In this document: in pieces, positions 11,914 through 23,320 of the stretch
Numbering within the stretch: the stretch's first letter is position 1
Layout of the letters: every line of letters begins with the position of its first letter
Source of the DNA: Papilionanthe hookeriana x Papilionanthe teres
Lineage: Eukaryota > Streptophyta > Magnoliopsida > Asparagales > Orchidaceae
Direction of reading: 5' to 3'
DNA length: 64,000 nt
NCBI GenBank assembly: GCA_022702705.1
Contig: CM040432.1
Span: 48,820,540-48,884,539, forward strand
Made by a program: the position numbers and the translations under genes
Notes under the pieces: generated by a model
What the model was told of the DNA's origin: nothing
The model's input: the letters and a program-made list of their open reading frames with translations, nothing else
The model's database searches: none

Positions 11914-13400
11914 GAAATGTCGAACGGCGGTCGGTCCTGAACTTTAGAAATGGCGTAAGCCTCGCACTCGACGAAAAGAGGGTGAAAGATGGAGCGATAA
12001 TGTAGATCGACTCGTACTTCGCACCGCCGAGCTCGCAATACGAGGAAGGCGATCGGGTCCCAGCCGACCGAGAAGAACTCGCCCGCCGATAAGTAATGAA
12101 AGTGGGTGGCCCAAGCCACCAATCCAAAGAAGAAGAAAAGGAAAACAAACACCGAAGAGGACAAGAGAATCAAGTCCGTAGTCGCTACAGCAGAGGGCAG
12201 TGCTTGTCGCCGCCGCGCCCACGTAAATTTAGAAGTACGAAGAGCTACTCTCACAAGCAACTCAGCCGAAGGAATAAAAATCACCGTATCCGCAAGATGT
12301 TAACTAAACTAGCAACGGACCAGCCGCGACGAGGCAGTCGCTACTACCAAGGCATATACTTCAAGGATACCCGTTCGCCAGAACTCGAAGAAAGGAGGCC
12401 AGCTCCGAGGATAACGTAAGAGATCAGTGGAAATCTCAAGAAGATCGAAGAAGGAAGGCTACCACGCCACCGCATAAAGCCACCGCAATGCATAACCTTG
12501 TTGCGGTAAGCAACCCCGAAGGATGTCCCGACGGAGACCATCCCCGAGGAGTCGAGGTATGCAGGAGAACGCGAAGGGATCGAGCCATATATCCCACAAG
12601 ACGTCACTGTGCCTCGCCATTTGCGCATTATTCCGAATACGAGCTAGAAAGAATGCGTAATGTCGAGAAGCAAACTTTCGAATACTTCGAGAGAATCGAG
12701 GCAGGAGGATCAATATACTGAAGGCCTCGAGCTACATACGGACGTGTTCTCGTAACACGAACAACAATAAATCGTGGATCGCATCCTGGATTTGAAAAGG
12801 ATGGGTCGAGCAGGGCCGCCTAAGAGAAAACACTTACTCGGAACCCCGGAGATGGATGCCGGGGAAAGGAAGAATTACAATACAATGTGGATGCCGCTAC
12901 AACTTCGCAGAAGACAGAAGGGAAACCCACCGGGGATACTCCGTCATGGCAAGGTAGATCCAATGCCATTAGTCATCAAAAGGATGGTAAAGAGAATGAT
13001 AACATGGAGGGTACCGCCATGATCGCATACCCAACAGCTTGCATCATTAACATTTACAAGAAGGGTGACCGCATACCCCCGCACATAGATCACCACGACT
13101 TTGTCGACCTTTCGCACAGCTTTCTTTTCCGAACGAGTGTAATATCATGTTCGGATCCGACCTCCGGATAAGTAGCCCGAGTGAGTTCCGAGGGCCGAGA
13201 AAGATACCATTACCGGTAGGTTCCGTCATGATACTAAAGTGCAACGGAGCGGATGTCGCTAAACATTGCATACCGGGAGTACCAATGAAGCGGATCTCGC
13301 TACTTTCGTAAGGATGGATGACAGAGAGCACCTTACCACTTCCAGCCGTACCCGTAGCTAGAGAGCCTCCGGCCTTACGAGCTATGAGTTACATGGAAAA
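11914..13400 (+). pseudogene. AlkB-like (ALKBH9/10-type) dioxygenase ORF carried by element A, broken
   Basis: This is the counterpart of the nearly intact ORF at 62474-63978. Shared parts in order: NGVSLALDEKRVKDG (N-terminal conserved segment), a Lys/Arg-rich linker, RRNKNHRIRKMLTKLA, a Glu-rich stretch, an ALKBH-type segment with QCGCRYNFA, then the catalytic core. There NIY (13049-13057), HID (13082-13090, in PPHIDHHDF), the distal His in KHCIPG (13264-13266) and an RIS start near 13291 can still be read. These correspond to the 2-oxoglutarate and Fe(II) sites of AlkB enzymes. Several frameshifts and stops (for example near 12000, 12720, 12940, 13110 and 13300) prevent translation. The position between integrase and the 3' tandem array shows it belongs to the element. 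Confidence 0.88.
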
Positions 13401-14196
13401 TATCACACCTCCAACGTACATCCATACGACATCCTTGCCAAGGATGGCTTGGAAGGTGATGTTATCGACCATGTACCTCACTATTCGTACATAGATTTTT
13501 GACGGATGCCTTTTTGGATGGATCGACAAAGATCATACATAATCCGTTTTTAGTCTACATGGATTGTATGAGATGTATTCCGCATCGAGTTGTATGATGT
13601 ATCTTCAACATGATTGGAATGAAAGTGACTATGTCACATTTTCGCCTTCACCTCTTTTGCAGGTAAGTCGACTGGAAACGCCATTAAAGTTAAATGAACT
13701 TCAAACAAAGAACAGAAAAGAAACAAAAAGAATAAAAGAAACTTTCCTTAAAAATCTAAAAAAAAATGATGAACACCAAATTCACATGAACATTAAATGA
13801 ACGATAAAATAAATTTGAATCGTTAAAGGACAAACAAAATGAACACAAATTTTAAATCAAACCTCAATCAAATTCAAAATCAACCTTCCAAATCTGAAAT
13901 CCAATCCATCTACTCTCTCCCTTGTCTGGGATGGAAGCGGTTGATTCCATTGACGCGGAGCCACGAGGTTTTCGATTCGGATCTGATGGCGAGGAATAGT
14001 ATCCAATCCAAACCAAGCAACTTTCGATCAACTCTTTTGAGTGGGATATGTAGCATCTACATATTCCCTCCTAATTTGTTTCTTTCCACAAAAATCTTTT
14101 ACAACTTTCATGAAATTCTCGAAACACCAAAATTCCACACTTTTCAAATCAACACTACAAATGTTTGCAAAATCAATTACCATTCAAAATCAAACT
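13401..14196 (+). other. 3' untranslated region between AlkB-like ORF and tandem array
   Basis: The stretch just after the ORF is shared with element B (for example the segment around 13560-13690, with caacatgattggaatgaaa). It contains ttcacctcttttgcaggtaag at about 13649-13669, which reads both as a 3' and a 5' splice site. No further protein family is seen. From about 13700 it is AT-rich. Confidence 0.5.
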
Positions 14197-15350
14197 TTTG
14201 GGCCGAGGATTTTACATCCGAGACCGCATCGCTTTAGGTTCTTTCCCTATCGCAATGAAGTACATCAAAATCAAATTCTTGGGGTCGAGGATTTTACATC
14301 CGAGATCGTATCGCTTAGGTTCCTTCCTATCGCAATGAAATACATCAAAATCAAATTCTCGGGGTCGAGGATTTTACATCCGAGACCGCATTGCTTTAGG
14401 TTCTTTCCTATCGCAATGAAATACATCAAAATCAAATTCTTGGGCCGAGGATTTTACATCCGAGACCGCATCGCTTTAGGTTCCTTCCCTATCGCAATGA
14501 AATACATCAAAATCAAATTCTTGTGGTCGAGGATTTTACATCCGAGATCGCATCGCTTTAGGTTCTTTCCCTATCGCAATGAAGTACATCAAAATCAAAT
14601 TCTCGGGGCCGAGGATTTTACATCCGAGACCGCATTGCTTAGGTTCTTTCCTATCGCAATGAAATACATCAAAATCAAACTTTTCGGGTCGAGGATTTTA
14701 CATCCGATATCGCATCGTTTTAGATTCTTTTCCTATCGCAATGAAGTACATCAAAATCAAATTCTTGTGGTCGAGGATTTTACATCCGAGACTCGCATTG
14801 CTTTAGGTTCCTTTCCTATCGCAATGAAATACATCAAAATCAAATTCTTGGGGTCGAGGATTTTACATCCGAGACCGCATTGCTTTAGGTTCTTTCCCTA
14901 TCGCAATGAAATACATCAAAATCAAATTCTTGGGGTCGAGGATTTTACATCCGAGACCGCATCACTTTAGGTTCTTTCCCTATCGCAATGAAATACATCA
15001 AAATCAAATTCTTGGGTCGAGGATTTTACATCCGAGACCGACATTGCTTTAGGTTCTTTCCCTATCGCAATGAAGTACATCAAAATCAAATTCTTGTGGT
15101 CGAGCATTTTACATCCGAGACCGCATCGCTTTAGGTTCTTTCCCTATCGCAATGAAGTACATCAAAATCAAATTCTTGGGGTCGAGGATTTTAGATCCGA
15201 TATCGCATCGTTTAGTGTTCTTTCCCTATCGCAATGAAATACATCAAAATCAAACTTTTGGGGTCGAGGATTTTACATCCGATATCGCATCGTTTTAGGT
15301 TCTTTCCTTATTGCAATGAAATACATCAAAATCAAGCAGTTGAGGTTAAG
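14197..15350 (+). repeat. 82-bp tandem array, about 14 copies
   Basis: A unit of about 82 bases starts gtcgaggattttacatccg and ends aaaatcaaattcttg. It recurs at about 14205, 14288, 14367, 14448, 14529, 14611, 14691, 14773, 14856, 14938, 15018, 15100, 15183 and 15266, with a degenerate last copy. Tat/Ogre elements are known to carry variable tandem arrays just before the 3' LTR. The 309-codon open frame through it (14041-14970) comes from repetition and is not a gene. Confidence 0.95.
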
Positions 15351-15777
15351 GATTTTACATCCAATACCGCATTGCTCTGAGTTATTTTCTCATTGTAATG
15401 GTTCAATCCAATCAATTCAAAATTTTTTGATGTTGAAGATGTTACATCTAAAACCACAAAATTCCAATTTTCATTTCAAGCTCAAATCCCTTCAAATTAA
15501 TTTTAACAAAACTTCAATCTAAATTGAAACTCAAACTAAAATCTGAACTTATACATCAAAACTTAAACCGAAACAAAATGAAATCTAAATCGAAATTCCC
15601 TGCATCATGTGATTTGGGATTCACCTCCTTTTCCTTTCCCTGACGAGAGTTCGGAATCTCCCGTCTCGTACATATACTCGACACTCCCCAGCGGAAATTC
15701 TTCTACTTCATCCTAAGTTTGTCACTTGGACATCCGTGTTGGTTTTGTTGATCTTTTCGGTCAACGCCAATACGCGC

Positions 15778-15798
15778 GGTGTGCTCGGTTAGCACACC
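15778..15798 (+). other. Conserved 8-bp stem hairpin near LTR start
   Basis: ggtgtgct and agcacacc are perfect inverted arms around a 5-base loop. Element B keeps the same arms with a loop changed at one position (60255-60275). Conserved arms in diverged surroundings point to a structure under constraint, of unknown role. Confidence 0.6.
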
Positions 15799-16329
15799 AC
15801 ACCTATCGGGGGTCCATTCGTTGACCTCATTTTTAATGAGGTCTTCTCTTCTTCTTTTAAGTACTTAGATCTAGCAGTTCTTCGGCTCTAGAGGACTAGA
15901 AATGGGACCCACCACTTAGAAATTCAAACCACTTCTTAACTCCCCGCAAACTCCACAAACTCGATCGTAGACCCCTAATCACCTAGAGGGTCGAAATCAA
16001 ATGCGGAAGTTTAAAGGATGAGTTCCTATGGACTCTTCGGCCTTAGGATCGCCCTCAGGTGGCTCGGTCTCAGTGAAGGGCTGACTTACACACACACTAC
16101 ACCTATACACTATACTTTTCGCACACCTCCTAAAACCACACCCATACCCAACTTCGACCTCCCGACTCATGAAGGTGATTCACATGGATGGTCCTTAACC
16201 CCTAAGCCCTCGGCAAGCAGGGTTAGGAACAACATAGTGAATGCCTCAAATGAGTCCCTTCATGGCTCATCTAGGCTTGATATGGCTTCAAGGCTCACCC
16301 AAAATGATTTCATTCCACTTACATTTACC

Positions 16330-17560
16330 CAATCTTCAATCTTCCAAATTTTCAATTTTTGACCCCGGGACCCTGCACCCGCTCAACTTACCCAAAACCC
16401 TTGAAATTACCCAAAATTTCCAAAATTCTCCAAAATCACCCAAATTCCTCAAAATCAATCCTAAACATTCTCCCACCACTCAAATTGATCATTTTTAACC
16501 AAAATACCCAAAATTCCAAAAAATTCCCCCAATACCCTCCAAATTACCAAAATGCCCCTCTTGACCCAAAAATCCAAAAAATTCAAAAAATTTCCAGAAA
16601 ATTGCAGAAAATCCCAAATATTCCCAATTTCATTTTGTTGAACTACACAATGGGCCAATTTTGTCAATTTACCCCACTTTTGTCAAAATCCCTAATTTGA
16701 CCCATTTTAACCCAAAGTGAACCCAATGTCAAACCAAACCTACCCAATTGACCCAAATTCTGGTCCAATTCAATTCTAAACTTTAATTCAACATCCCCAA
16801 TACCAATATAGACCAAATCCAAGCCCAATTTGATTGGCATTTGAATCCAATTTCACTTTTGACCTTAAAGCCTAATTTGGACCCATGACCCAAACTTAGC
16901 CCAAGCCAAACCAATTCAACTCCAATTGACCCCAAACCTTTTCTAAACCTTCCCTAACATCCCCACAAACAAAACACTAACATAATTTGCCCAAAATTTG
17001 GCCCAAACCCCACTCAAATTTAACCCAAAACCAAAAAGCCCAATTTTGACCTAAACCCAAACTTAACCCAAATAGAACCAAACCCCAAAATCCAACCCCA
17101 ACAAAAGTTGAAACCTCTTTGAAACACTCCCATAAACATTTCCCAACATTAATTTTACATCAATTTCAACCCTAGCCCAACATTGGCCCAAATTAGCCCA
17201 ATTTGACCTACATTGGCCCTTTACCAAATGAACCCAAACCCAACCCAATTCAAACCCAAACCACTCCAAACTTGTTTCAAATCAATCATGACACATCCCT
17301 AAGCCAAACCCAACATTTATTTAGTAAGGTCCTTTGCAAAAATTTTCATCTAAAAGCCCACTTTGAAATATAAAAGCCCACTCCCTTAAACCTTCCTATA
17401 AGCCCATCTTTACCAAATTTTAAACCCATCCTAAAGCCCACACTACAATCTCGTCTCATCCTCACTCAATTAATATCACTCCCTAAGTGCTAAATCCATC
17501 ATGAAAATCAAACCAAAATGGTATTATGCGAAATCCCATCAAATAACCCCAAAATTTTCA
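16330..17560. repeat. G-poor, C/A-rich strand-asymmetric tract within LTR
   Basis: The + strand is dominated by cccaaa, acccaa and caaatt words with few G residues for over 1 kb. The matching part of element B (about 58560-59690) shows the same bias on its sense strand. No coding frame is supported. Confidence 0.7.
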
Positions 17561-18183
17561 AAAATTCCTAAAACCCTTTTCCATGAAAATCGACTCAAAC
17601 TCTCGGCAAGCCAAATATAAGCCATGAAGCCACTCTTAAGCCACATGCAAGCCATGTGAGTTGTTCACATGTGACCTTACCACATTGGGCAAAAGGAGGA
17701 GATCCTTTCCACACTCCCTTAAGGTGATTAACCATCTCCATGTCTCCCCTACACCATGTTTAAATCTAATCGTACTTGGATCGCGACTTGACCCCACTAA
17801 TCAAGCCGATCCAAATCACTTTCCCTTCACCTAAACCAAGCATTGGGTGGTGCACCTAGCCCAAAAGGATGGGTTGACCCATTTAGAGCCAAAATGGCCT
17901 CTCCCCCATGCCATTTTAATCCAAGCTCTTTACACATGGCATTGACGATCGCTCACACAAAACCCCAGCCCCGACCCACCCGAACTCGAGGGTGACCCTT
18001 GCTCGCCGGCCGCCGCCCGGATCGCCGGAAAACACCATGGCCGAGACCTTGGGAGGAGCCAAATTTTGGAATTCCACCTTGCTGAGTCGCCTCACTCCAA
18101 ATGGTCATTGCGCACTGTTCTTCTCCTCACTCGGAGCAGCTGATCCCAACCATTAAACCCCCCAGGAGGCCCTCCAGCCTCTC

Positions 18184-18193
18184 CTATTTAAAC
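18184..18193 (+). promoter_or_regulatory. Second TATA-like box within LTR
   Basis: ctatttaaac in the context cctctcctatttaaaccccac. The counterpart in element B reads ctctatttaagctcc on the - strand (58131-58145). It is conserved between two diverged LTRs, so an internal promoter is possible. Confidence 0.35.
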
Positions 18194-20929
18194 CCCACCT
18201 CCTCTCGGCCAAGAGAGGTGCTGAACCAAACCTCATCGAAGCCACCGCCAAAATTGCTCCGGACCACTCTCCACACTTAGAGCGAGTTGATCCCCGGTGA
18301 CAATTTGCCCTAATCCCCACCAACAGAGACCAATTTCTCAGCCAAAATTCCACCCAAAACCAGGACATCTCCCAATTCTCCACTAAATTCAAATTAAACT
18401 CACCCTCACCTGCACAAGGTCAAGAGAAGGAGTTCCCCAGGTGAAAGCCCCCTCTCCGTGCCACCCATCCGTTCCGGACTCCAAGCTTTGTAATCGGGCG
18501 TGGTCGAAATCATACCGGACAATTCACTGGCCCAAGGACTTCATCCGGAGCTTGCTTGGACCCAATCGAAGGTGACACAACTCTCGGATCGAAGCTTCAC
18601 TTCTCCGAGCAAAGGTATCGACTCACTCTTCTTCCCGAGCTTACGGAGATTCTCTATTTAATTTGAGTCAATTTCAATGTTTACCATATGGATGTGTTCG
18701 TCTCCTCGAGACGAATCCATAGCAGCATAAGAACACAAATATCCGTCGAGAATCGAGTGAGAAATTAGGGTTAGAAGGTCGACGGTCATGGGTGCACACC
18801 CAGTCGTAGACGATGACTGGGAGCCGTCGGATTGAGCGTGTATCGAGCGGACGGTCTGGATCGAGCCGGACAGCGCGATGGTGCATGAACCGCGGGCCCC
18901 TGGAGCGCTGAGTCGGATGGCGGCGCTGAATTAGAAGATGACACGTGGCCTTTCGGAGCTGCTGAGGATGGCATGGCACCGCATGGATAAGTAGGAAATT
19001 AGGGTATTTCTTGATTTATTTAATTCCCTAAACTTCGAAAATGCATAACTTTAAGTAGTAAAATCAAAAAAATAAAATAAAAATACCCTCTTGCTCAGTG
19101 AACAGAGGAAAATAATGTGGAAAAGAAATCATGTAATTTCATCAAGTATTTTATTTTTAATTATTTATTTACTCTCTAAACTATTTCAATTCTCCATGCA
19201 TGTATATAATTCACCATGGCATGAGACCATAGGGCTTTTGAAGCCTCTGAATTTGGGGACATTCCCTGAATTTTCCAAAGTCAGAGGCCATCCCTATGAA
19301 GAGTTATTGATTTTTCAATTCTAGGTCACTATTCCGAGTATTTTAATTCCAATAATTAGCATGTTGTGAAATAAATTCTAGGAAAATTTGGTGATGTTTC
19401 TTATGACCGGAGGACCCTAGGGAAAATAGTTTTGAGTTGACTCACTTGTAATAACCTCAATTGGCTTAAACACCCAAAATGGAGCTTTAATTAATTAGAG
19501 CTAATCATACATCAAGTTGACTTGAAATCAATTCTCCACTGACCTTTAGCATCAGAGGAACTCACCATAAAAGTTTGAAGTCAATTGGATTTGGTTAGCC
19601 CTATCAAATGGGTTGATTAAGCCATTTAGCCAAACCTAAACTTCAAAAATTCATAATTTTCAAAATATTTTTCAAAAATTCACCAAATTGGTTTTGGAGC
19701 CTCTCTGATATCAGAGGAATTTAAGAAAATTAAAATTGCAATTTTCTAAAAAAGTTGATTTTTTGCATTATTTTAATATATTTAATAATTAAAAAATAAT
19801 AAAAACCACAAAAATAATAAAATTCACCAAAATGTCACATTTTGAATTTTAATCACTTAGGAATAAACCCCATACTTTTCTTAAGTCTCTATGATGAGAC
19901 ATTAAATTTTAAAGCCCTAAGGTAATTTTAAAATTAAAAAATGCATTTTCTAGCATTTCCACTAAAATAATTCTAATAAATCAAAGAAAAATTAGAAAAT
20001 TGTAAAAATTGGTTCTCTGATTTCCTTGATATCAGAAAGATTTTTGAAAAATATAAAATTTATTTTTCAACCTTTATTTTATTTTTAAATTAATTAATAC
20101 TCTAAAACTTAAAATAATTATAATAAAAAGAATATAATTCAAAAAATCACCAAAATTGGTCCATGTGGTCCTCTGGTCATTAGAAATGTCTCATAATTTT
20201 CTTAAGGATAGAAACTTTCCCTTGGTCATATTATTAAATTTTCCTTGAAAATCCCTATTTTCCACCAAAAATAATTACATAAATAAATTAAATACAGAAA
20301 AATCACATTTTCTCCTCTAATGTCTTGATTGACATATGAGTGAAGTCACATAAAAATTTCATATTCATTTAAGCTTAATTTAGTGAGTTATGAAATTAGT
20401 AAGTTTAAAGGGCAAAATAGTAATTAAAATTTTAACCTATAATTAAAAATTTTAGGTTTAATTAAAAGGGTGGGTAAAATATTTGATACTAAGTTGATTT
20501 TGGATGTTTGAAACTTAGGCAATCTACCAAACAATTTAAAAACAATTAAAATAAACCTTAATTAAATAATTAATTAAATTTGGAAGAATAATAAAAAAAT
20601 TGGAATTATTAAAATAGGGATATTATTAGGAGGAAATTTATTCTTTAATTCAGGAATCCCTAAATTAATCACCTCAATAATATTTAATTCCTAATTAAAA
20701 TGATAATCCAAACTCAAGACTTAAAATGCTAAAAAAAAACTTAATCATTAAATTAAATTAAAGTTAAAATATTTAAATTAAATCCTTTTAAAATTTCAAT
20801 TAAATTAATACTTTAACAATTAAAATTAAATCATCCTTAAAGCATAAAAAATAAAATATTAAATTAAAATTAAAAATAAAATTAGATCAAAATTTAAATT
20901 AAATTAAAATTAAAATTAAAACCAAATTT

Positions 20930-21190
20930 AAATTTAAATTAAATTAAAATTTAAGTTAAATTAAATTAAATTAAATTAAAATTAAAATTAAATTAAATTA
21001 AATTAAATTAAATTAAATCACATTAAATTAATTTAAATTAAATTAAATTAAAACATATTAAATAAAATAAATAAAATAATAATAAAATCAAGTTAAAATA
21101 AAATTAAAATTAAATTAAATTAAATAAATTGAATTAAAAGTAAAACTAAACCAAATTAAATTAAACTAAATTAAATTAAATTAAATTGAA
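20930..21190. repeat. Degenerate (aaatt)n low-complexity tract in 3' LTR
   Basis: Counterpart of the tract at about 410-660 in the 5' LTR, with small length differences. Confidence 0.8.
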
Positions 21191-23109
21191 TTAAATATAA
21201 CATAATCAAAGACATAAAGAACTCAAAATAAATCTAAAACAACTTGAACACTATTCCAAACTTAAACCTATTAATTAAAATTAAATCGAATCACAAATCA
21301 CTTGAACATCGATTTGCCCTCAAAAGCTCTTGTTGTCATAACTCCTAAACGGAGTGTTAAGTGAAGTGTTACTTCACTCTAGGATATTCAAATGTCCAAG
21401 TTCACTGAGCAAGATAACAAAACTTGAACTCCTGGATGATTAATTCATTTATATAATTAAATTCTCTTGGACTTAAAACAATCCTAGAGGTATTAAAAAG
21501 ATGTTTATGACTCGTCTTAAGCACTTCCTCAATATGATAGGATATTTATAAGAACAATTGAACTTAATTGTTCTTTGATGAAGAAAATCCTCTTCAAACC
21601 AAAACACAAGAACCTAGACGTCATAGGAGATGACTAGCTATAGAAGTAGGACCTTGGTAGAAAACCATAACCCTTCCCTTAGCTTTACCTAGGAACTTGC
21701 TTTAAATGCTTAAATATTCTAAATTGTGTTTAAGTGCAGCTTGGGATGACGGGGAAGACCCTCCATGTACGCTCTTATTTTATCGCAATTTATTTTATCG
21801 CAATTTACTTTATTGCAAATGCACTCGTACTTTTCTGCATGATAAACAACCGTTGCATGAAAACCCACACCTTTAGGATAGTCCCTAAAATTGAAACCAA
21901 AACTAAATTAAAAGTAATTACAAGATAAAATTCACCGTCACAACATTTCAAAATATAAAACAACTCAAAAATTTAATCACAAACAGAACAACAAAACTAC
22001 AACTACAATTAAATTAAAACGTCTTGTTGGATGATCGGGAATACCTCGGATGATGTAACCTACGTGTTGCTAACGGGATTTCCACGTGCCTAAATGAAAG
22101 TGTGGAACTCATTTAGTCGAGTTTAGCAAATTCATCCGGACTAAGTGAATCCGATAAAAATAACGATGCCGAAGGATGGAACCGTGGGATCTTAACCTAG
22201 TGTTGTTATAATCAACTTTAAGATTTGTTTTAATTAAAACATAAAAACACTTGGAAACTAAGACCTTCTCTAAACCAGAACACTTCTCTCATCTCCCGAT
22301 TTATGACTTCTAAAACTAAACCTCCGCAACAACAAGGAGCTCGGAGCATGGTGGGCAAGACGGCCATCGTCATCACAGAAACCTTAGTCTACTTCAACGA
22401 AACTTTCTTAGAATTAAATAATCAAGCCATAGGACTTCGAGGTAGTTTGCACTAGTGCAACATAAATCCTCAACTCTTCGTTGAGCATTTGCATTGCAAA
22501 TTAAGCCCTAACCAGGCCTTAGGATTCCGAGGTAGTCGTCGGATACGACATAAACCCTCACATCTTCGAGGCTATTTGTGTGATCACATCATACGAATAT
22601 AAGTCCTAATTAATTAAAATAGGCAGGATGGAAACATTAAGTAAATTTCCAAATTGAAGCCAAACCATAGGATAGTGTGGGAAGTTGCCAAGATTCTTCT
22701 TGGATCCTCAGCTTCTCCTACTTCTCTTCCTTTTGGACTCCTGAAATAGATGTTCCAAATTTGATTCATTCCCTATTGAAATTCCAAAATTCAATCCCTT
22801 GAAAACTTAAACTTTGAAATTCTTGAGAGCAGAACTACTGATTATTATCGAGAGTTTTCTTAGGTGATTCCCGTCACTTAAGATGTAATTAACTATAGGG
22901 GCTTGCCCTTATAGGGAATTTTAAGAACCCAGGTAATATAAACTCTGTTTAATGCTTTCATATTAAGCAGGGGAACTTGTCGGTAAATAAAATGGTTTCG
23001 CAGACCAAACGGATGTCACAAACCCTTTTAGTTTATTTAATCGAGCCCGACCATCAAACAGCTGTGCCTATTCTTCGAATAGACACGCAGATTGTGGTGC
23101 GTGCTCGCT

Positions 23110-23117
23110 TATATAAA
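23110..23117 (+). promoter_or_regulatory. TATA-like box near 3' LTR end
   Basis: tatataaa in the context gctcgcttatataaactatt, matching the box at 2543-2550. From this LTR it would drive transcription into the Athila sequence that follows. Confidence 0.4.
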
Positions 23118-23303
23118 CTATTCGAGATGCGAGATTAGTTTGATTTCATATCTTAAAATTTTTAAAATTATTTTTAAAATCAAAACACTACTTTCCATAT
23201 CATATATATATATATATGTAAATTAAATTAAAAATTCACCAACAATTTCTATTAGGCGACCCCTTTTGAAAAATAAAACACATAACCTAAAAATATGCCG
23301 ACA

Positions 23304-23320
23304 GCGCCGTTGCCAGGGAA
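23304..23320 (+). other. Athila-type PBS immediately after element A LTR
   Basis: gcgccgttgccaggga follows the LTR end directly. It is the tRNA-Asp-type PBS (tggcgccgttgccgggga) without its first two bases and with one mismatch. The Athila LTR expected in front of it is absent here and element A's LTR stands in its place. Confidence 0.75.

Larger units (their letters stand above)
1..23303 (+). mobile_element. Tat/Ogre-like Ty3/gypsy LTR retrotransposon, element A (5' end outside window)
   Basis: The span 1-2752 recurs almost base for base at 20548-23303, both ending in the same bases (atatgccgaca), so these are the two LTRs of one element. Between them, in + orientation, lie a PBS, an ORF1, gag, aspartic protease, RT, RNase H, a second RNase H, integrase, an AlkB-like ORF and an 82-bp tandem array. 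The two successive RNase H domains and the ORF before gag fit the Tat lineage (Ogre/Retand group). Most ORFs carry frameshifts or stops, so the copy cannot make its proteins now. The start of the 5' LTR, about 5 kb by comparison with the 3' LTR, lies left of the window. Confidence 0.9.
15580..23303 (+). repeat. 3' LTR of element A (start approximate)
   Basis: The right end at 23303 is fixed by comparison with 2752, and the part from 20548 is proven by the 5' copy. The left limit is uncertain because the 5' LTR start is outside the window. Element B is collinear on the - strand over the whole span, down to about 60480. A possible start is a TG near 15579 after an A-rich purine run, which gives an LTR of about 7.7 kb, long even for Ogre-type elements. 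Reading frames inside (for example 18674-18979) are short and lack family signatures. Confidence 0.6.

Noticed and set aside
14041..14970. 309-codon open frame on the + strand
   Set aside because: It runs through the 82-bp tandem array; the unit lacks stops in that frame by chance. The repeated peptide has no relation to known proteins and the flanks are noncoding.
18674..18979. Overlapping - strand frames of about 60-100 codons in the LTR
   Set aside because: They lie in a GC-richer LTR part, are rich in Arg/Pro/Ser from composition, and the frame is not kept in element B near 57700-57850.
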